A stretch of 38,974 nucleotides of DNA. It comes from Herbiconiux sp. (lineage in GTDB: Bacteria > Actinomycetota > Actinomycetes > Actinomycetales > Microbacteriaceae). Position numbers and translations under genes: made by a program. Position 1 is the first letter of the stretch; each line of letters begins with the position of its first letter. This document shows, in pieces, positions 6,074-15,776 of this stretch. The notes beneath the pieces were generated by a model. That model ran no database searches. It saw only the letters and a list, made by a program, of their open reading frames with translations, and was not told the origin of the DNA. The stretch covers positions 1-38,974 of the forward strand of contig NZ_JAHFUY010000041.1 in assembly GCF_023264895.1 (NCBI RefSeq), read 5' to 3'.

Positions 6074-9024
6074 GACTTCGGCGCCGCCTTGCGAGCGGGC
6101 GCCTTGGCCGCGGCCGTCTTGGTCACCGTCGCCTTGGCGGCCGTCGACTTCGCTGCCGTCGTCTTTGCGGCCGTCGTCTTGGCGGCAGTCGACTTGGCCG
6201 CAGTCGTCTTCGCGGCCGTCGACTTCGCTGCGGGCTTCCGCGCCGCGGGCTTCTTGGCCGCAGCCTTCGCCTTCGGCGTGGCCGGGCCCTTCGCCCGCTT
6301 GTCGGCGAGCAGCTGCACGGCCCGCTCGAAGTCGACCTCCTCGACGGTCTCGCCGCGCGGGATCGTGGCGTTCGTGACCCCATCGGTCACGTACGGTCCG
6401 AACCGGCCGTCCTTGACCTTGATCGGCTTGCCGCTCTCGGGATCGGCGTCGAACTCCTTGAGAGCCGACGAGGCCCGGCGCGCACCGTACTTCGGCTGCG
6501 CGAACAGCTCGAGTGCTCCGGGGAGGTCGATCTCGAAGATCAGGTCCTCGCTCGTGAGCGAACGGGTGTCGGCGCCCTTCTTGAGGTACGGGCCGAACTT
6601 GCCGCCCTGGGCGGTGATGGGCTCGCCCGACTCCGGGTCCTCCCCCACCACGCGAGGCAGGTTGAGCAGTCGCAGGGCGGTGTCGAGGTCGATGGTCGCA
6701 AGATCCATCGACTTGAACAGCGATGCCGTGCGCGGCTTGACCGCGGCGGCAGCCTTCTTCGCAGCGGGCTTCTTGGCCGGAGCCTTCTTCGCACCCGCCT
6801 CGGCGGTCGACCCGGCCGACGAAGCCGCAGCCGTGCCGGCCGCATCCGCTGCTGCCGGAGCCTCGGGCACGACGGGCTCGAGCTCGGTGACGTAGGGGCC
6901 GAACCGGCCGTCCTTCGCCACGATCTCCTTGCCGTTCTCGGGGTTGACGCCGATCACGCGATCGGTCACCACGGGGGCGTCGATGAGCTCGCGCGCCTTC
7001 TCGGGCGTGAGCTCGTCGGGAGCGAGGTCCTGAGGCAGGTTCACCCGTCGAGGGGTCGCCTCGAGGTCGCCGGAGGGGTCGACCACTTCGAGGTAGGGGC
7101 CGTACTTGCCGATCCGGAGGGTGATGTCGTCGGCGATCGCGACCGAGTTGACGGCGCGCGCGTCGATCTCGCCCATGTTGTCGATGACGTTGCGGAGGCC
7201 GGGGTGGCCCTCGCTGCCGAAGTAGAAGCCGTTGAGCCAGTCGACGCGGTCCTCTTCGCCGTCGGCGATCTTGTCGAGGTCGGCCTCGAGGGTGGCCGTG
7301 AAGTCGTAGTCGACCAGCTCGGTGAAGAAGTCCTCGAGCAGTCGCACGACCGAGAACGCGGTCCAGCTGGGCACGAGTGCCTGGCCCCGCGGGGTGACGT
7401 AGCCGCGGTCGATGATGGTCGAGATGATCGACGCATACGTGGAGGGCCGGCCGATGCCGAGCTCGTCGAGCGCCTTCACGAGGCTCGCCTCGGTGTAGCG
7501 CGGCGGTGGCGTGGTGTCGTGGCCCGCCGCCTCGATGGCCGTGGCGGCGAGCGCCTGCCCCTCCTTGAGCGGGGGGAGCTTCGCCTCGGTGGGCTCGGCG
7601 GCGGCGTTGCGCTCCTCGTCGCGCCCCTCCTCGTAGGCGTGGAGGAAGCCGCGGAACGTGATGACGGTTCCGGATGCCGAGAACTCGGCCGTGGTGGATC
7701 CGCCCAGCTCCTCGACCGTGACGGGGCCGGCCGTGATGGCGACGGAAGCCGTGGAGCCCTTCGCGTCAGCCATCTGCGAGGCGACGGTGCGCTTCCAGAT
7801 GAGGTCGTAGAGCTTGAAGTCGTTGCCGCGGAGGGCCGACGACACCTCCGACGGGGTCTTGAACACCTCGCCGGCGGGACGGATGGCCTCGTGGGCCTCC
7901 TGGGCGTTCTTGCCCTTGCCGCTGTAGAGGCGCGGCTTGTCGGGCAGGGTGTCGGCACCGTAGAGCTTGGCGGCCTGGTTGCGCGCTGCGGTGATCGCCT
8001 GCTGCGACAGCGAAGGCGAGTCGGTGCGCATGTAGGTGATGTAGCCGTTCTCGTAGAGCGACTGCGCCACACTCATCGTCTGGCGGGCCGAGAAGCGGAG
8101 CTTGCGGGCCGCCTCCTGCTGCAGCGTGGAGGTGGTGAACGGTGCCGCCGGACGACGCGTGTACGGCTTCGACTCGACACTCGAGACGGTGATGGGCACC
8201 CCGTCGGCCTCGAGGGCCGTGCGGAGCGCGGTGGCCGCGGTCTCGCCGAGAGCGATCGCCTTGCCCTTGAGCTTGCCCTGCTCGTCGTAGTCGCGGCCGC
8301 TGGCGACGCGCTCACCGTTCAGGCGCACGAGACGTGCGGAGAAGGCGTCCTTCTCCGGAGCGGTCGCGGCGGTGTCGGCCGGGGCGAGCGTGGCCGAGAG
8401 GTCCCAGTAGTTGGCGCTCGTGAAGGCGAGGCGCTCGCGCTCGCGGTCGACGACGAGGCGCGTGGCAGCGCTCTGCACGCGGCCGGCGGAGAGACCGGGG
8501 CCGACCTTGCGCCAGAGCACGGGGCTGACCTCGTAGCCGTAGAGACGGTCGAGGATGCGGCGGGTCTCCTGGGCGTCGACGAGGGCGTCGTCGATCTGCC
8601 GGGTGTTGTCGCGTGCCGCCTCGATGGCCTCGCGGGTGATCTCGTGGAAGACCATGCGCTTGACCGGCACCTTGGGCTTCAGCACCTGGAGCAGGTGCCA
8701 CGCGATGGCCTCGCCCTCGCGGTCTTCATCAGTGGCGAGGTAGAGCTCGTCGGCCGAGGCCAGCGCCTTCTTCAGATCGGCGACGGTCTTCTTCTTCGCG
8801 TCGGAGACGACGTAGTACGGCTCGAAGCGGTTCTCGACGTCGACGGAGAACTTGCCGAGCGAGCCCTTCTTGAGTTCGGCGGGCAGGTTCTTGGGCTCCA
8901 CCAGGTCGCGGATGTGGCCGACAGAAGCCATCACGTCGAAGCCTTCGCCGAGGTACTGGGCGATCGACTTCACCTTCGTCGGCGACTCGACGATGACGAG
9001 CTTTCTCGGGCTGGCCAACTTCAC
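6070..9024 (-). CDS. topA: DNA topoisomerase I (type IA)
   Basis: A 984-aa enzyme that relaxes negative supercoils. The TOPRIM domain begins VIVESPTKVKSI, with the metal-binding ATDEDREGEAIAWHL further on. The active-site Tyr is residue 331, in GYITYMRTDS. Instead of zinc-finger cysteines, the C-terminus has repeated actinobacterial-type domains with DGRFGPYV and GGKFGPYLKK motifs and a Lys/Ala-rich tail of about 55 residues (AAKTTAAKSTAAK repeats) that probably binds DNA. Start choice is open: GTG at 9024 directly follows a promoter (leaderless), whereas TTG at 9018 has AAGGAG five bases upstream. tmk overlaps its end. Confidence 0.96.
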   Translation of the reverse strand: MKLASPRKLVIVESPTKVKSIAQYLGEGFDVMASVGHIRDLVEPKNLPAELKKGSLGKFSVDVENRFEPYYVVSDAKKKTVADLKKALASADELYLATDEDREGEAIAWHLLQVLKPKVPVKRMVFHEITREAIEAARDNTRQIDDALVDAQETRRILDRLYGYEVSPVLWRKVGPGLSAGRVQSAATRLVVDRERERLAFTSANYWDLSATLAPADTAATAPEKDAFSARLVRLNGERVASGRDYDEQGKLKGKAIALGETAATALRTALEADGVPITVSSVESKPYTRRPAAPFTTSTLQQEAARKLRFSARQTMSVAQSLYENGYITYMRTDSPSLSQQAITAARNQAAKLYGADTLPDKPRLYSGKGKNAQEAHEAIRPAGEVFKTPSEVSSALRGNDFKLYDLIWKRTVASQMADAKGSTASVAITAGPVTVEELGGSTTAEFSASGTVITFRGFLHAYEEGRDEERNAAAEPTEAKLPPLKEGQALAATAIEAAGHDTTPPPRYTEASLVKALDELGIGRPSTYASIISTIIDRGYVTPRGQALVPSWTAFSVVRLLEDFFTELVDYDFTATLEADLDKIADGEEDRVDWLNGFYFGSEGHPGLRNVIDNMGEIDARAVNSVAIADDITLRIGKYGPYLEVVDPSGDLEATPRRVNLPQDLAPDELTPEKARELIDAPVVTDRVIGVNPENGKEIVAKDGRFGPYVTELEPVVPEAPAAADAAGTAAASSAGSTAEAGAKKAPAKKPAAKKAAAAVKPRTASLFKSMDLATIDLDTALRLLNLPRVVGEDPESGEPITAQGGKFGPYLKKGADTRSLTSEDLIFEIDLPGALELFAQPKYGARRASSALKEFDADPESGKPIKVKDGRFGPYVTDGVTNATIPRGETVEEVDFERAVQLLADKRAKGPATPKAKAAAKKPAARKPAAKSTAAKTTAAKSTAAKTTAAKTTAAKSTAAKATVTKTAAAKAPARKAAPKS

Positions 9025-9028
9025 TCCT

Positions 9029-9057
9029 TATATAGGGGGAACTACCTGTTCCGTCAG
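9029..9057 (-). promoter_or_regulatory. topA promoter: CTGACG, 17 bp, TATATA
   Basis: On the minus strand CTGACG (9057-9052) and TATATA (9034-9029) are separated by exactly 17 bp. The predicted transcription start falls at or beside the GTG at 9024, which also overlaps the 3' end of an AAGGAG sequence. Confidence 0.6.
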
Positions 9058-9189
9058 GCACACCATACACATACGTTCCAGGGTGGAGCCTAATTCCCGC
9101 CTCGGCGACCCATTGCGGTCTCGGGCGTCGGGTGGACAATGGTGGTGACCATCACCGGTTCACATCTCAATGAAGAGGAGCTGATCCCT

Positions 9190-9423
9190 ATGGCAGCTGT
9201 CACCCATGGTTCGTACACCGCGAAGTTCACCGACGGCCCCCTCGAGGGCAAGACCATCCGCACGGATTTCACGGAGGCGGGTGAGCCCCAGGCGCGGCTC
9301 TCCATCCCGGCGTCGTCGAACGCCAAGCACTACCTCTACCGGCGCTCGACGGGCCTGGAGTTCGGAGACTCGGATCAGCCCAGCGCGGTCGACTACCGCT
9401 ACGTGCAGTCGATCGTCGACTGA
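9190..9423 (+). CDS. Small conserved-looking hypothetical protein (77 aa)
   Basis: A 77-aa soluble, mostly beta-type protein starting MAAVTHGSYTAKFTDGPLEG and ending DYRYVQSIVD. I do not recognise a characterised family. The ATG at 9190 is chosen over an in-frame GTG-type start at 9139 because GAGGAG (9175-9180) lies nine bases upstream. It has no signal peptide or membrane segment. It stands alone between the divergent topA gene and the convergent tad operon, so it probably has its own promoter (possible TTGCGG at 9113-9118 and GACAAT at 9135-9140). Confidence 0.75.
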   Translation: MAAVTHGSYTAKFTDGPLEGKTIRTDFTEAGEPQARLSIPASSNAKHYLYRRSTGLEFGDSDQPSAVDYRYVQSIVD

Positions 9424-9456
9424 CAGGGCCTTCTCGGTCTGGTCCGGCCGGCAGGA

Positions 9457-9810
9457 TCACCGAACCGGCGGACCGGCTCGAGCGACTGCCCCCACGGGGA
9501 TGCCCAGGATCGTGGTCGTGACGGCGACGTCGGCGACGCCCTGATCCGAGACGGTGCACGAGACCATCTCGACTCCGAGCCGGTGCACGATCGCGACGGC
9601 CTGATCGCAGGCCACGCCCGGGACCCTCCCGGACGCGGTGTCCGCGGCGGCGAGGGCACTCGCATCCGCAGCCCCGCGCAGGGTCTCGACCTCGGCGAGC
9701 GCCGCCCCGAGCGGCACGACCGCGCAGAGCACGGCCGCCACGAACACGACCGCGGCTGCGCCCGCGATGCTCCCGCTCCCGTCGTCGTCCTCGATCCAGC
9801 ACGTTCTCAC
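9457..9810 (-). CDS. TadG-like / TadE-neighbourhood pilus assembly protein
   Basis: A 117-aa protein with one N-terminal membrane segment (SIAGAAAVVFVAAVLCAVVP, about residues 13-32) and a small extracellular domain containing two cysteines (CDQAVAIVHRLGVEMVSC), which could form a disulphide. The segment ASALAAADTASG is typical of actinobacterial helicase/secretion-neighbourhood TadE-like proteins, presumed minor pilins. The GTG start at 9810 overlaps the stop of the TadE gene by four bases (GTGA), so the two are translationally coupled. It is the last gene of the tad operon. Confidence 0.8.
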   Translation of the reverse strand: MRTCWIEDDDGSGSIAGAAAVVFVAAVLCAVVPLGAALAEVETLRGAADASALAAADTASGRVPGVACDQAVAIVHRLGVEMVSCTVSDQGVADVAVTTTILGIPVGAVARAGPPVR

Positions 9811-10184
9811 TCCGTTCGCCCGGCGGGCGGAAGGCCGCCTTGATCGTCGAGGGCGCACCCGGTTGCGGTGAGCTCGAGGGTGAACGTCGAGGCGACGCCA
9901 CCGGCGGGAACGGCGGATGCGGTGACGCACACGAGCACCCCGTCCCGCTGGACCGACATCCGGGCGCCTCCCTGAGCGGCCTGCACCCGCGCTGCCGCAC
10001 TCCCGGCACTGTCGCCCCGCCCGATCATCCGGGCGGCATCCGCGGCCGCGTCGGCCAGCTGCACCTGGACGACGCCGCACTGGGCGGCCGACACCCCCAG
10101 TGCGATGATCAACGCCAGCGCCGGCAGGATCATCGCGAACTCGGCCGACACCGAGCCCCTCTCGTCGGTGATTGCCGGATGCAC
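9807..10184 (-). CDS. TadE family pilus assembly protein
   Basis: A 125-aa protein beginning with a charged head and ERGSVSAEFAMILPALALIIALGV, the hallmark TadE motif with Glu five residues after Gly and then a membrane helix. The rest, about residues 38-125, is predicted to be outside the cell, with cysteines at VCVTAS and TGCALD. TadE proteins are pseudopilins needed for Flp/Tad pilus assembly. It starts at a GTG three bases after the DUF4244 pilin stop without a strong ribosome binding site, so it depends on coupling. Confidence 0.86.
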   Translation of the reverse strand: MHPAITDERGSVSAEFAMILPALALIIALGVSAAQCGVVQVQLADAAADAARMIGRGDSAGSAAARVQAAQGGARMSVQRDGVLVCVTASAVPAGGVASTFTLELTATGCALDDQGGLPPAGRTE

Positions 10185-10187
10185 GGC

Positions 10188-10463
10188 TCACGCTGCCGTG
10201 AGGGCACGGCTGATGAGCTCGGTGAGCATGGAACGCACCTCGCCGCTCTTCAGGATCACGGCGAGGAGCCCGCCGAGGCCCACCGCCGCGAGCACCACCA
10301 TGGCGTACTCCGCTGTGGCGGCTCCCGCGTCGTCGCGGAGGGCGGCGACGAACCGGAGACCGCGCGATCGCCCCCGGTCAGCGGGGTGGAGCCGCGCCTC
10401 TCGGCGCCGTGGCTGGTTCAGGGGCGAGAGGGCCGGGGTGTTCATGTCGCTTCGGGTGTTCAT
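10188..10463 (-). CDS. DUF4244 Flp-type pilin
   Basis: A 91-aa small pilin-like protein. After a basic N-terminal region comes DDAGAATAEYAMVVLAAVGL, which fits a type IV prepilin cleavage context: Gly, then a short segment with the conserved Glu-Tyr, then a hydrophobic helix. The C-terminal part is SGEVRSMLTELISRAL. It is most likely the major Tad pilus subunit. The ATG at 10463 has GGAAAGGAA upstream; a second ATG at 10445 is possible. The pro-region of about 48 residues is long for a Flp pilin. Confidence 0.85.
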   Translation of the reverse strand: MNTRSDMNTPALSPLNQPRRREARLHPADRGRSRGLRFVAALRDDAGAATAEYAMVVLAAVGLGGLLAVILKSGEVRSMLTELISRALTAA

Positions 10464-10515
10464 CGGGTTTCCTTTCCTGGAGGGTCGTGGAAGATCGTGG
10501 ACGGTCGTGTTCGGA

Positions 10516-10561
10516 TCAGCTCGGCGGGTCAGCTCGGCGGGTCACGCGTCAGCTCGGCGGG
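10516..10561. repeat. Three copies of TCAGCTCGGCGGG, the last covering a stop codon
   Basis: Copies lie at 10516-10528, 10529-10541 and 10549-10561. The third contains the stop codon and last codons (PPS*) of the T2SSF gene on the minus strand, so the end of the gene appears duplicated downstream of itself. Confidence 0.85.
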
Positions 10562-11553
10562 ACGGCGAGGACCCCGAGAAGGACAGGGGCGACCGCCAGC
10601 AGGATGAAGGCGGGGAGGATGCACAGGCCGAGCGGCAGCATCAACCAGACCCCGAGTGCGGCAGCCCGTTGCTGGGCGGCGCCGACGGCGTCACGACGGA
10701 TGCGTGTTGCCTCACTGCGCAGCAGCAGAGCGGGCGGCGCACCGGAGCGGGTCGCGAGGAGCAGGACCGCCGTGACCGCCCGCTCGGCGGGGTCACTCCG
10801 ACCGCTCGGCTGATGCCGCGGCTGCGTGGGCCCGTACCGGCCGAGGGCGTCTCCGACGAGGGATCGAGCCGCGGGCAGTGAGCCGCCGCCGCCGACCGCT
10901 ACGGCCACGAGCTCCAGCGCGAGGCCCGGTGTGGGGTCGATCCGGCGCGCACGGCGGAGCAGCTGCGCGCTCCACCACCGTCCCGCACCGGAGAGCAGGA
11001 GGCCGATGAGGAGGCAGGTCAGCCCGGCAGGAGTGCCGAGCAGGGTTCCGAGCGAGTCGAGGCCGATCAGGCTTCCTCCGAGGACGGCGACCAGCGGCAG
11101 GACCATGACAAGCCGGGCCGTGGCCGCCGGACCGGCGAGGGCGGCGGCGATGTCGCGCTCGACGCCTCCGAGCTGGCGCAGGGATTCGGCGATATCGGCG
11201 AGGCAGAGTCGCATGGGCGCACCGGACTCGGCGGCGACGAACCACGCCGCTGCCACGGCCCGCCACGCATCGACGGCACTCGCGGATCGGAGGCCGAGCC
11301 GGACGCGCCCCGACGCCGTCCGCGTCGGAGACGGGCGCGGCAGAGCCTGGAGGATGGCATCCGCCACGGCGACTCCACGGCAGGCCTCGTCGGCGACCTC
11401 GGAGATGAACTCGTCGTCGGCCACCTCGGCGAGATGACCCCACGCCTGCACGGGCGCCACCCCGGCGCTGACGAGCACCCCCAGCCGCTCCACCACGGTG
11501 GCGACCTGCTCGCCCACGGGTGTCCTGCCGTGACCGACCGGCGCCGGCTTCAT
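10549..11553 (-). CDS. Tad secretion inner-membrane platform protein, TadB/TadC fusion-like (T2SSF)
   Basis: A 334-aa polytopic protein. A first T2SSF-like half covers about residues 95-200 (FVAAESGAPMRLCLADIAESL followed by two membrane helices). A second half covers about 240-334 (AVLLLATRSGAPPALLLRSEATRIRRD followed by two C-terminal helices). Most tad loci encode these halves as separate TadB and TadC, so this single gene looks like a compact fusion. It forms the membrane base driven by the TadA ATPase. Its ATG overlaps the TadA stop by four bases (ATGA). The end lies within the short repeat at 10549-10561. Confidence 0.85.
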   Translation of the reverse strand: MKPAPVGHGRTPVGEQVATVVERLGVLVSAGVAPVQAWGHLAEVADDEFISEVADEACRGVAVADAILQALPRPSPTRTASGRVRLGLRSASAVDAWRAVAAAWFVAAESGAPMRLCLADIAESLRQLGGVERDIAAALAGPAATARLVMVLPLVAVLGGSLIGLDSLGTLLGTPAGLTCLLIGLLLSGAGRWWSAQLLRRARRIDPTPGLALELVAVAVGGGGSLPAARSLVGDALGRYGPTQPRHQPSGRSDPAERAVTAVLLLATRSGAPPALLLRSEATRIRRDAVGAAQQRAAALGVWLMLPLGLCILPAFILLAVAPVLLGVLAVPPS

Positions 11554-12542
11554 GCCTCGGCCTTCCCGGGTGGCCCCGCGAGCTCGTGCACGACGAGCCG
11601 ATCGCGCGAGTCGAGGGCGAGCGTTCCGTAGCCCTCCACCACGCGGACGGCCGCCGAGGTGCGCCGCAGATGGCAGATGAGCCCGATGGCGCTGACCGCC
11701 TGCCTGGCCACCGCCACCGCGTCGAGGCCGGCGAGCGCGCCGAGCGCCTCGAGCCGCGCGGGCACGTCGGCGAGGGCGTTGGCGTGGAGGGTGCCTGCGC
11801 CGCCGTCGTGTCCGGTGTTGAGCGCCGCCAGGAGCTCCCGGATCTCAGCCCCCCGGCACTCCCCCACGACCAACCGGTCCGGCCGCATGCGGAGCGCCTG
11901 GCGCACGAGCTCGGCGGCCGCGACACCACCGGCCCCCTCGAGGTTAGGTTGCCGTGACTCGAGAGTGACCACGTGCGGATGGGAGATGCGCAGCTCGGCG
12001 ACGTCTTCGATGACGACGATGCGCTCCCGTGGGTCTGCGGCGGCGAGGACGGCCGCCAGCAGCGTCGTCTTGCCGCTGCCCCCGGCGCCGGTGACGAGCA
12101 GGTTGGTGCGTGCCCGCACGGCGCCCTCGAGCACCGATCGCTGCTCGGTGCCGCGTGCGCCGGCGCCGAAGAGTCCCGCGCGATCGAGCTCGTCGAGGGT
12201 GGGCCGCACAGACCTCGCCACCCTGACCGAGATGCAGGTGCCACCCACCGCCACCGGCGGCAGGACCACGTGCACCCTGGTGCCTTCGAGCTCGACGTCG
12301 ACGCAGGGTGCCGCCTCGTCGATGTGCCGGCCCCCGCGGGCGACCAGCCGGACGGCGAAGTCGCGGAGGTGCTGCTCGCTCGGGCAGCTCCAGTCGTCGG
12401 CCGGTTCGAGCCCACCCCCGTGATCGAGCCACAGCTCGGAGTGGCCGTTGACGAAGAGGTCGGTGACACGGGGGTCGTCGAGATAGCGGGCGAGAGGACC
12501 GAAGGCCTCGGCGCGGCGCGCGATGTCGGGGAGGGAGAGCAT
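11550..12542 (-). CDS. tadA: TadA/CpaF family pilus assembly ATPase
   Basis: A 330-aa secretion ATPase powering Tad pilus assembly. The N-terminal domain contains VTDLFVNGHSELWLD. Walker A is GAGGSGKTT at about residues 152-160, the Asp box/Walker B region is RIVVIEDVAELRI, followed by MRPDRLVVGECRGAE and the His box GHDGGAGTLHANA. Length is short but complete for actinobacterial TadA. It is the first gene of the operon tadA, tadBC, DUF4244 pilin, tadE, tadG-like. No CpaE/Ssd-type localisation protein or prepilin peptidase lies next to it, unlike mycobacterial loci. Confidence 0.93.
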   Translation of the reverse strand: MLSLPDIARRAEAFGPLARYLDDPRVTDLFVNGHSELWLDHGGGLEPADDWSCPSEQHLRDFAVRLVARGGRHIDEAAPCVDVELEGTRVHVVLPPVAVGGTCISVRVARSVRPTLDELDRAGLFGAGARGTEQRSVLEGAVRARTNLLVTGAGGSGKTTLLAAVLAAADPRERIVVIEDVAELRISHPHVVTLESRQPNLEGAGGVAAAELVRQALRMRPDRLVVGECRGAEIRELLAALNTGHDGGAGTLHANALADVPARLEALGALAGLDAVAVARQAVSAIGLICHLRRTSAAVRVVEGYGTLALDSRDRLVVHELAGPPGKAEA

Positions 12543-12663
12543 GCGGGCACGCTATTCCGGAGCGGCTTCCGAGCACGTGCCTCAAGCTCGATCTGTGAAG
12601 ACGACGGGAGGGAAGGCGCCCTGTGCAGGACACGACCACATCGTCGATCCCTGCCGAGCCACC

Positions 12664-12769
12664 GCTTAAAAGAGAAGGGGCGGCACCCAATGGGGGGAAG
12701 GGTGCCGCCGCAGCAACGCTGGATTGGGGGGAATCACTGTTGCGCTGCATCCGGACACGAGGTCCGGTA
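12664..12769 (-). ncRNA. 6C small RNA (actinobacterial two-hairpin RNA with C-rich loops)
   Basis: On the minus strand two successive stem-loops each carry exactly six cytosines in the loop (complement of 12726-12731 and of 12692-12697), the defining feature of the actinobacterial 6C RNA. Hairpin 1 covers 12710-12748. Hairpin 2 has a perfect 10-bp stem (12700-12709 with 12679-12688) and is followed by CCTTCTCTTTT, so it also serves as terminator. A small 5' hairpin (CCGGAC/GTCCGG, 12767-12751) precedes them. A good promoter lies directly upstream. Relatives in mycobacteria also lie near the ssd/tad locus. The ends are estimates. Confidence 0.9.
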
Positions 12770-12775
12770 GCCACG

Positions 12776-12803
12776 AGTTTACCCGCTCGAAACATCCGGT
12801 CAA
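12776..12803 (-). promoter_or_regulatory. 6C RNA promoter: TTGACC, 16 bp, TAAACT
   Basis: The minus strand carries TTGACC (12803-12798) and TAAACT (12781-12776) separated by 16 bp, placing transcription start near 12769, just before the first hairpin. This is one of the best sigma-A-like promoters in the window. Confidence 0.75.
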
Positions 12804-12959
12804 ACCAGCCCAGCGAATTCTCAGCCCCCGGATGGGGGTCGCCGCGGTCCGCGTGAGATCCGCGCAACGGGATGCAACGGGACCGGCGTGGGGGCGGATG
12901 ATCGGTGCGGTATCGTCGAGGAATTCCGAGGATGTGTCTCGCAAGGGAGCGATAGCAAC

Positions 12960-14936
<1,977 letters not shown>

Positions 14937-14984
14937 CCGGCCGGCGGGCGGCGGGCCTCACCGGCTCCGCCCGCCACCGGCCGG
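14937..14984. terminator. GC-rich hairpin between convergent acs and RidA genes
   Basis: CCGGCCGG at 14937-14944 pairs with CCGGCCGG at 14977-14984, with a further seven-pair inner stem. It begins right after the acs stop codon and probably ends transcription from both sides, although no T-run follows. The remaining gap to 15038 holds short CGCAGCC direct repeats. Confidence 0.5.
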
Positions 14985-15038
14985 ATGCAGGCCGCAGCCC
15001 GCAGCCCGCAGCCCGCAACCCGCGGCCCGGAGCAGCGC

Positions 15039-15518
15039 CTAGTCGAACTCGACGATCAGCTCCACCTCGACGGGCGAGTCGAGCGGCAGCACCGCCACGC
15101 CCACGGCCGAGCGCGCGTGGATCCCCCGGTCGCCGAACACGTCGCCGAGAAACTCCGAGGCGCCGTTGATGACGCCGGGCTGGCCGGTGAACGACGGATC
15201 CGAGGCCACGAACCCCACGACCTTCACGATCCGGGTGACACGGTCGAGCGAACCCAGCACGCTCTCCACCGCGGCGAGCGCATTGATGGCCGAGAGCCGC
15301 GCGTAGCCCTTCGCGTCGGCGGGCGAGACCAGGCCGGCGCCTTCGCCGACCTTGCCCGTGGCCGGCAGGGCGGCGTCGACGAACGGCAGCTGGCCGGCCG
15401 TGAACACGAGCCGGCCGGAGATGACGGCCGGGATGTAGGCACCGGCAGGAGCCGAGACAGCGGGGATGGTGACGCCGAGCTCGGAGAGCCGGTCGGCGAT
15501 CTGCGACACGGGGCTCAC
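15039..15518 (-). CDS. RidA (YjgF/YER057c/UK114) family protein
   Basis: A 159-aa protein of the family that hydrolyses reactive enamine/imine intermediates. It contains the family features GRLVFTAGQLPFVDA at about residues 34-48, VKVVGFVASDPSF, and the C-terminal RSAVGVAVLPLDSPVEVELIVEF. The usual catalytic Arg of enzymatically active RidA (in the R-V-A-R-P type motif) is not obvious; the corresponding site reads HARSAVGVAVL, so activity is uncertain and it may belong to a non-RidA subgroup. The GTG start overlaps the stop of the DUF4177 gene by four bases. Confidence 0.88.
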   Translation of the reverse strand: MSPVSQIADRLSELGVTIPAVSAPAGAYIPAVISGRLVFTAGQLPFVDAALPATGKVGEGAGLVSPADAKGYARLSAINALAAVESVLGSLDRVTRIVKVVGFVASDPSFTGQPGVINGASEFLGDVFGDRGIHARSAVGVAVLPLDSPVEVELIVEFD

Positions 15519-15733
15519 ACTCCCGAAGCAGGAGCGGAAGCAGAGGCGGAAGCCGAAGCGGCGGGCGCCACCGGCCGCTTCAGATACGCCACCAGGCCGC
15601 CCTCAGGCCCCGTCACGATCTGCACGAGTTCCCACCCGTCCGACCCCCAGGAGTTCAGGATGCCCGTGGTGTTGTGGATCATCAGCGGCGTCGTCACGTA
15701 TTCCCAGGCAGGCGCAGAATTCGGCACAGACAT
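15515..15733 (-). CDS. DUF4177-type small protein
   Basis: A small protein of up to 72 aa containing WEYVTTPLMIHNTTGILNSW and then GSDGWELVQIVTGPEGGLVAYLKRP, the two-strand pattern of DUF4177 proteins, whose role is unknown. The C-terminal tail is a run of Ala/Ser. The ATG at 15733 lies immediately against GAAGGG, whereas the GTG at 15727 has that sequence six bases upstream, so the shorter 70-aa form is the likelier product. It shares a 43-bp divergent region with the penicillin-binding protein gene and overlaps the downstream RidA gene. Confidence 0.8.
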   Translation of the reverse strand: MSVPNSAPAWEYVTTPLMIHNTTGILNSWGSDGWELVQIVTGPEGGLVAYLKRPVAPAASASASASAPASGV

Positions 15734-15763
15734 CCCTTCTCAGCAATTCATAGCTTTGTCACT

Positions 15764-15769
15764 TACCCT
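15764..15769 (+). promoter_or_regulatory. -10 box TACCCT, leaderless start of the PBP gene
   Basis: TACCCT is followed by seven bases and the ATG at 15777, and no Shine-Dalgarno sequence is present. This fits a leaderless mRNA. Confidence 0.5.
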
Positions 15770-15776
15770 TGATCCT

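Noticed and set aside
9139-9189. Longer start of the 77-aa gene
   Set aside because: No ribosome binding site before 9139, whereas GAGGAG lies nine bases before ATG 9190.
14985-15776. N-terminal extension of the PBP frame
   Set aside because: It runs antisense to RidA and DUF4177 and lacks PBP features; the membrane anchor begins right after ATG 15777.
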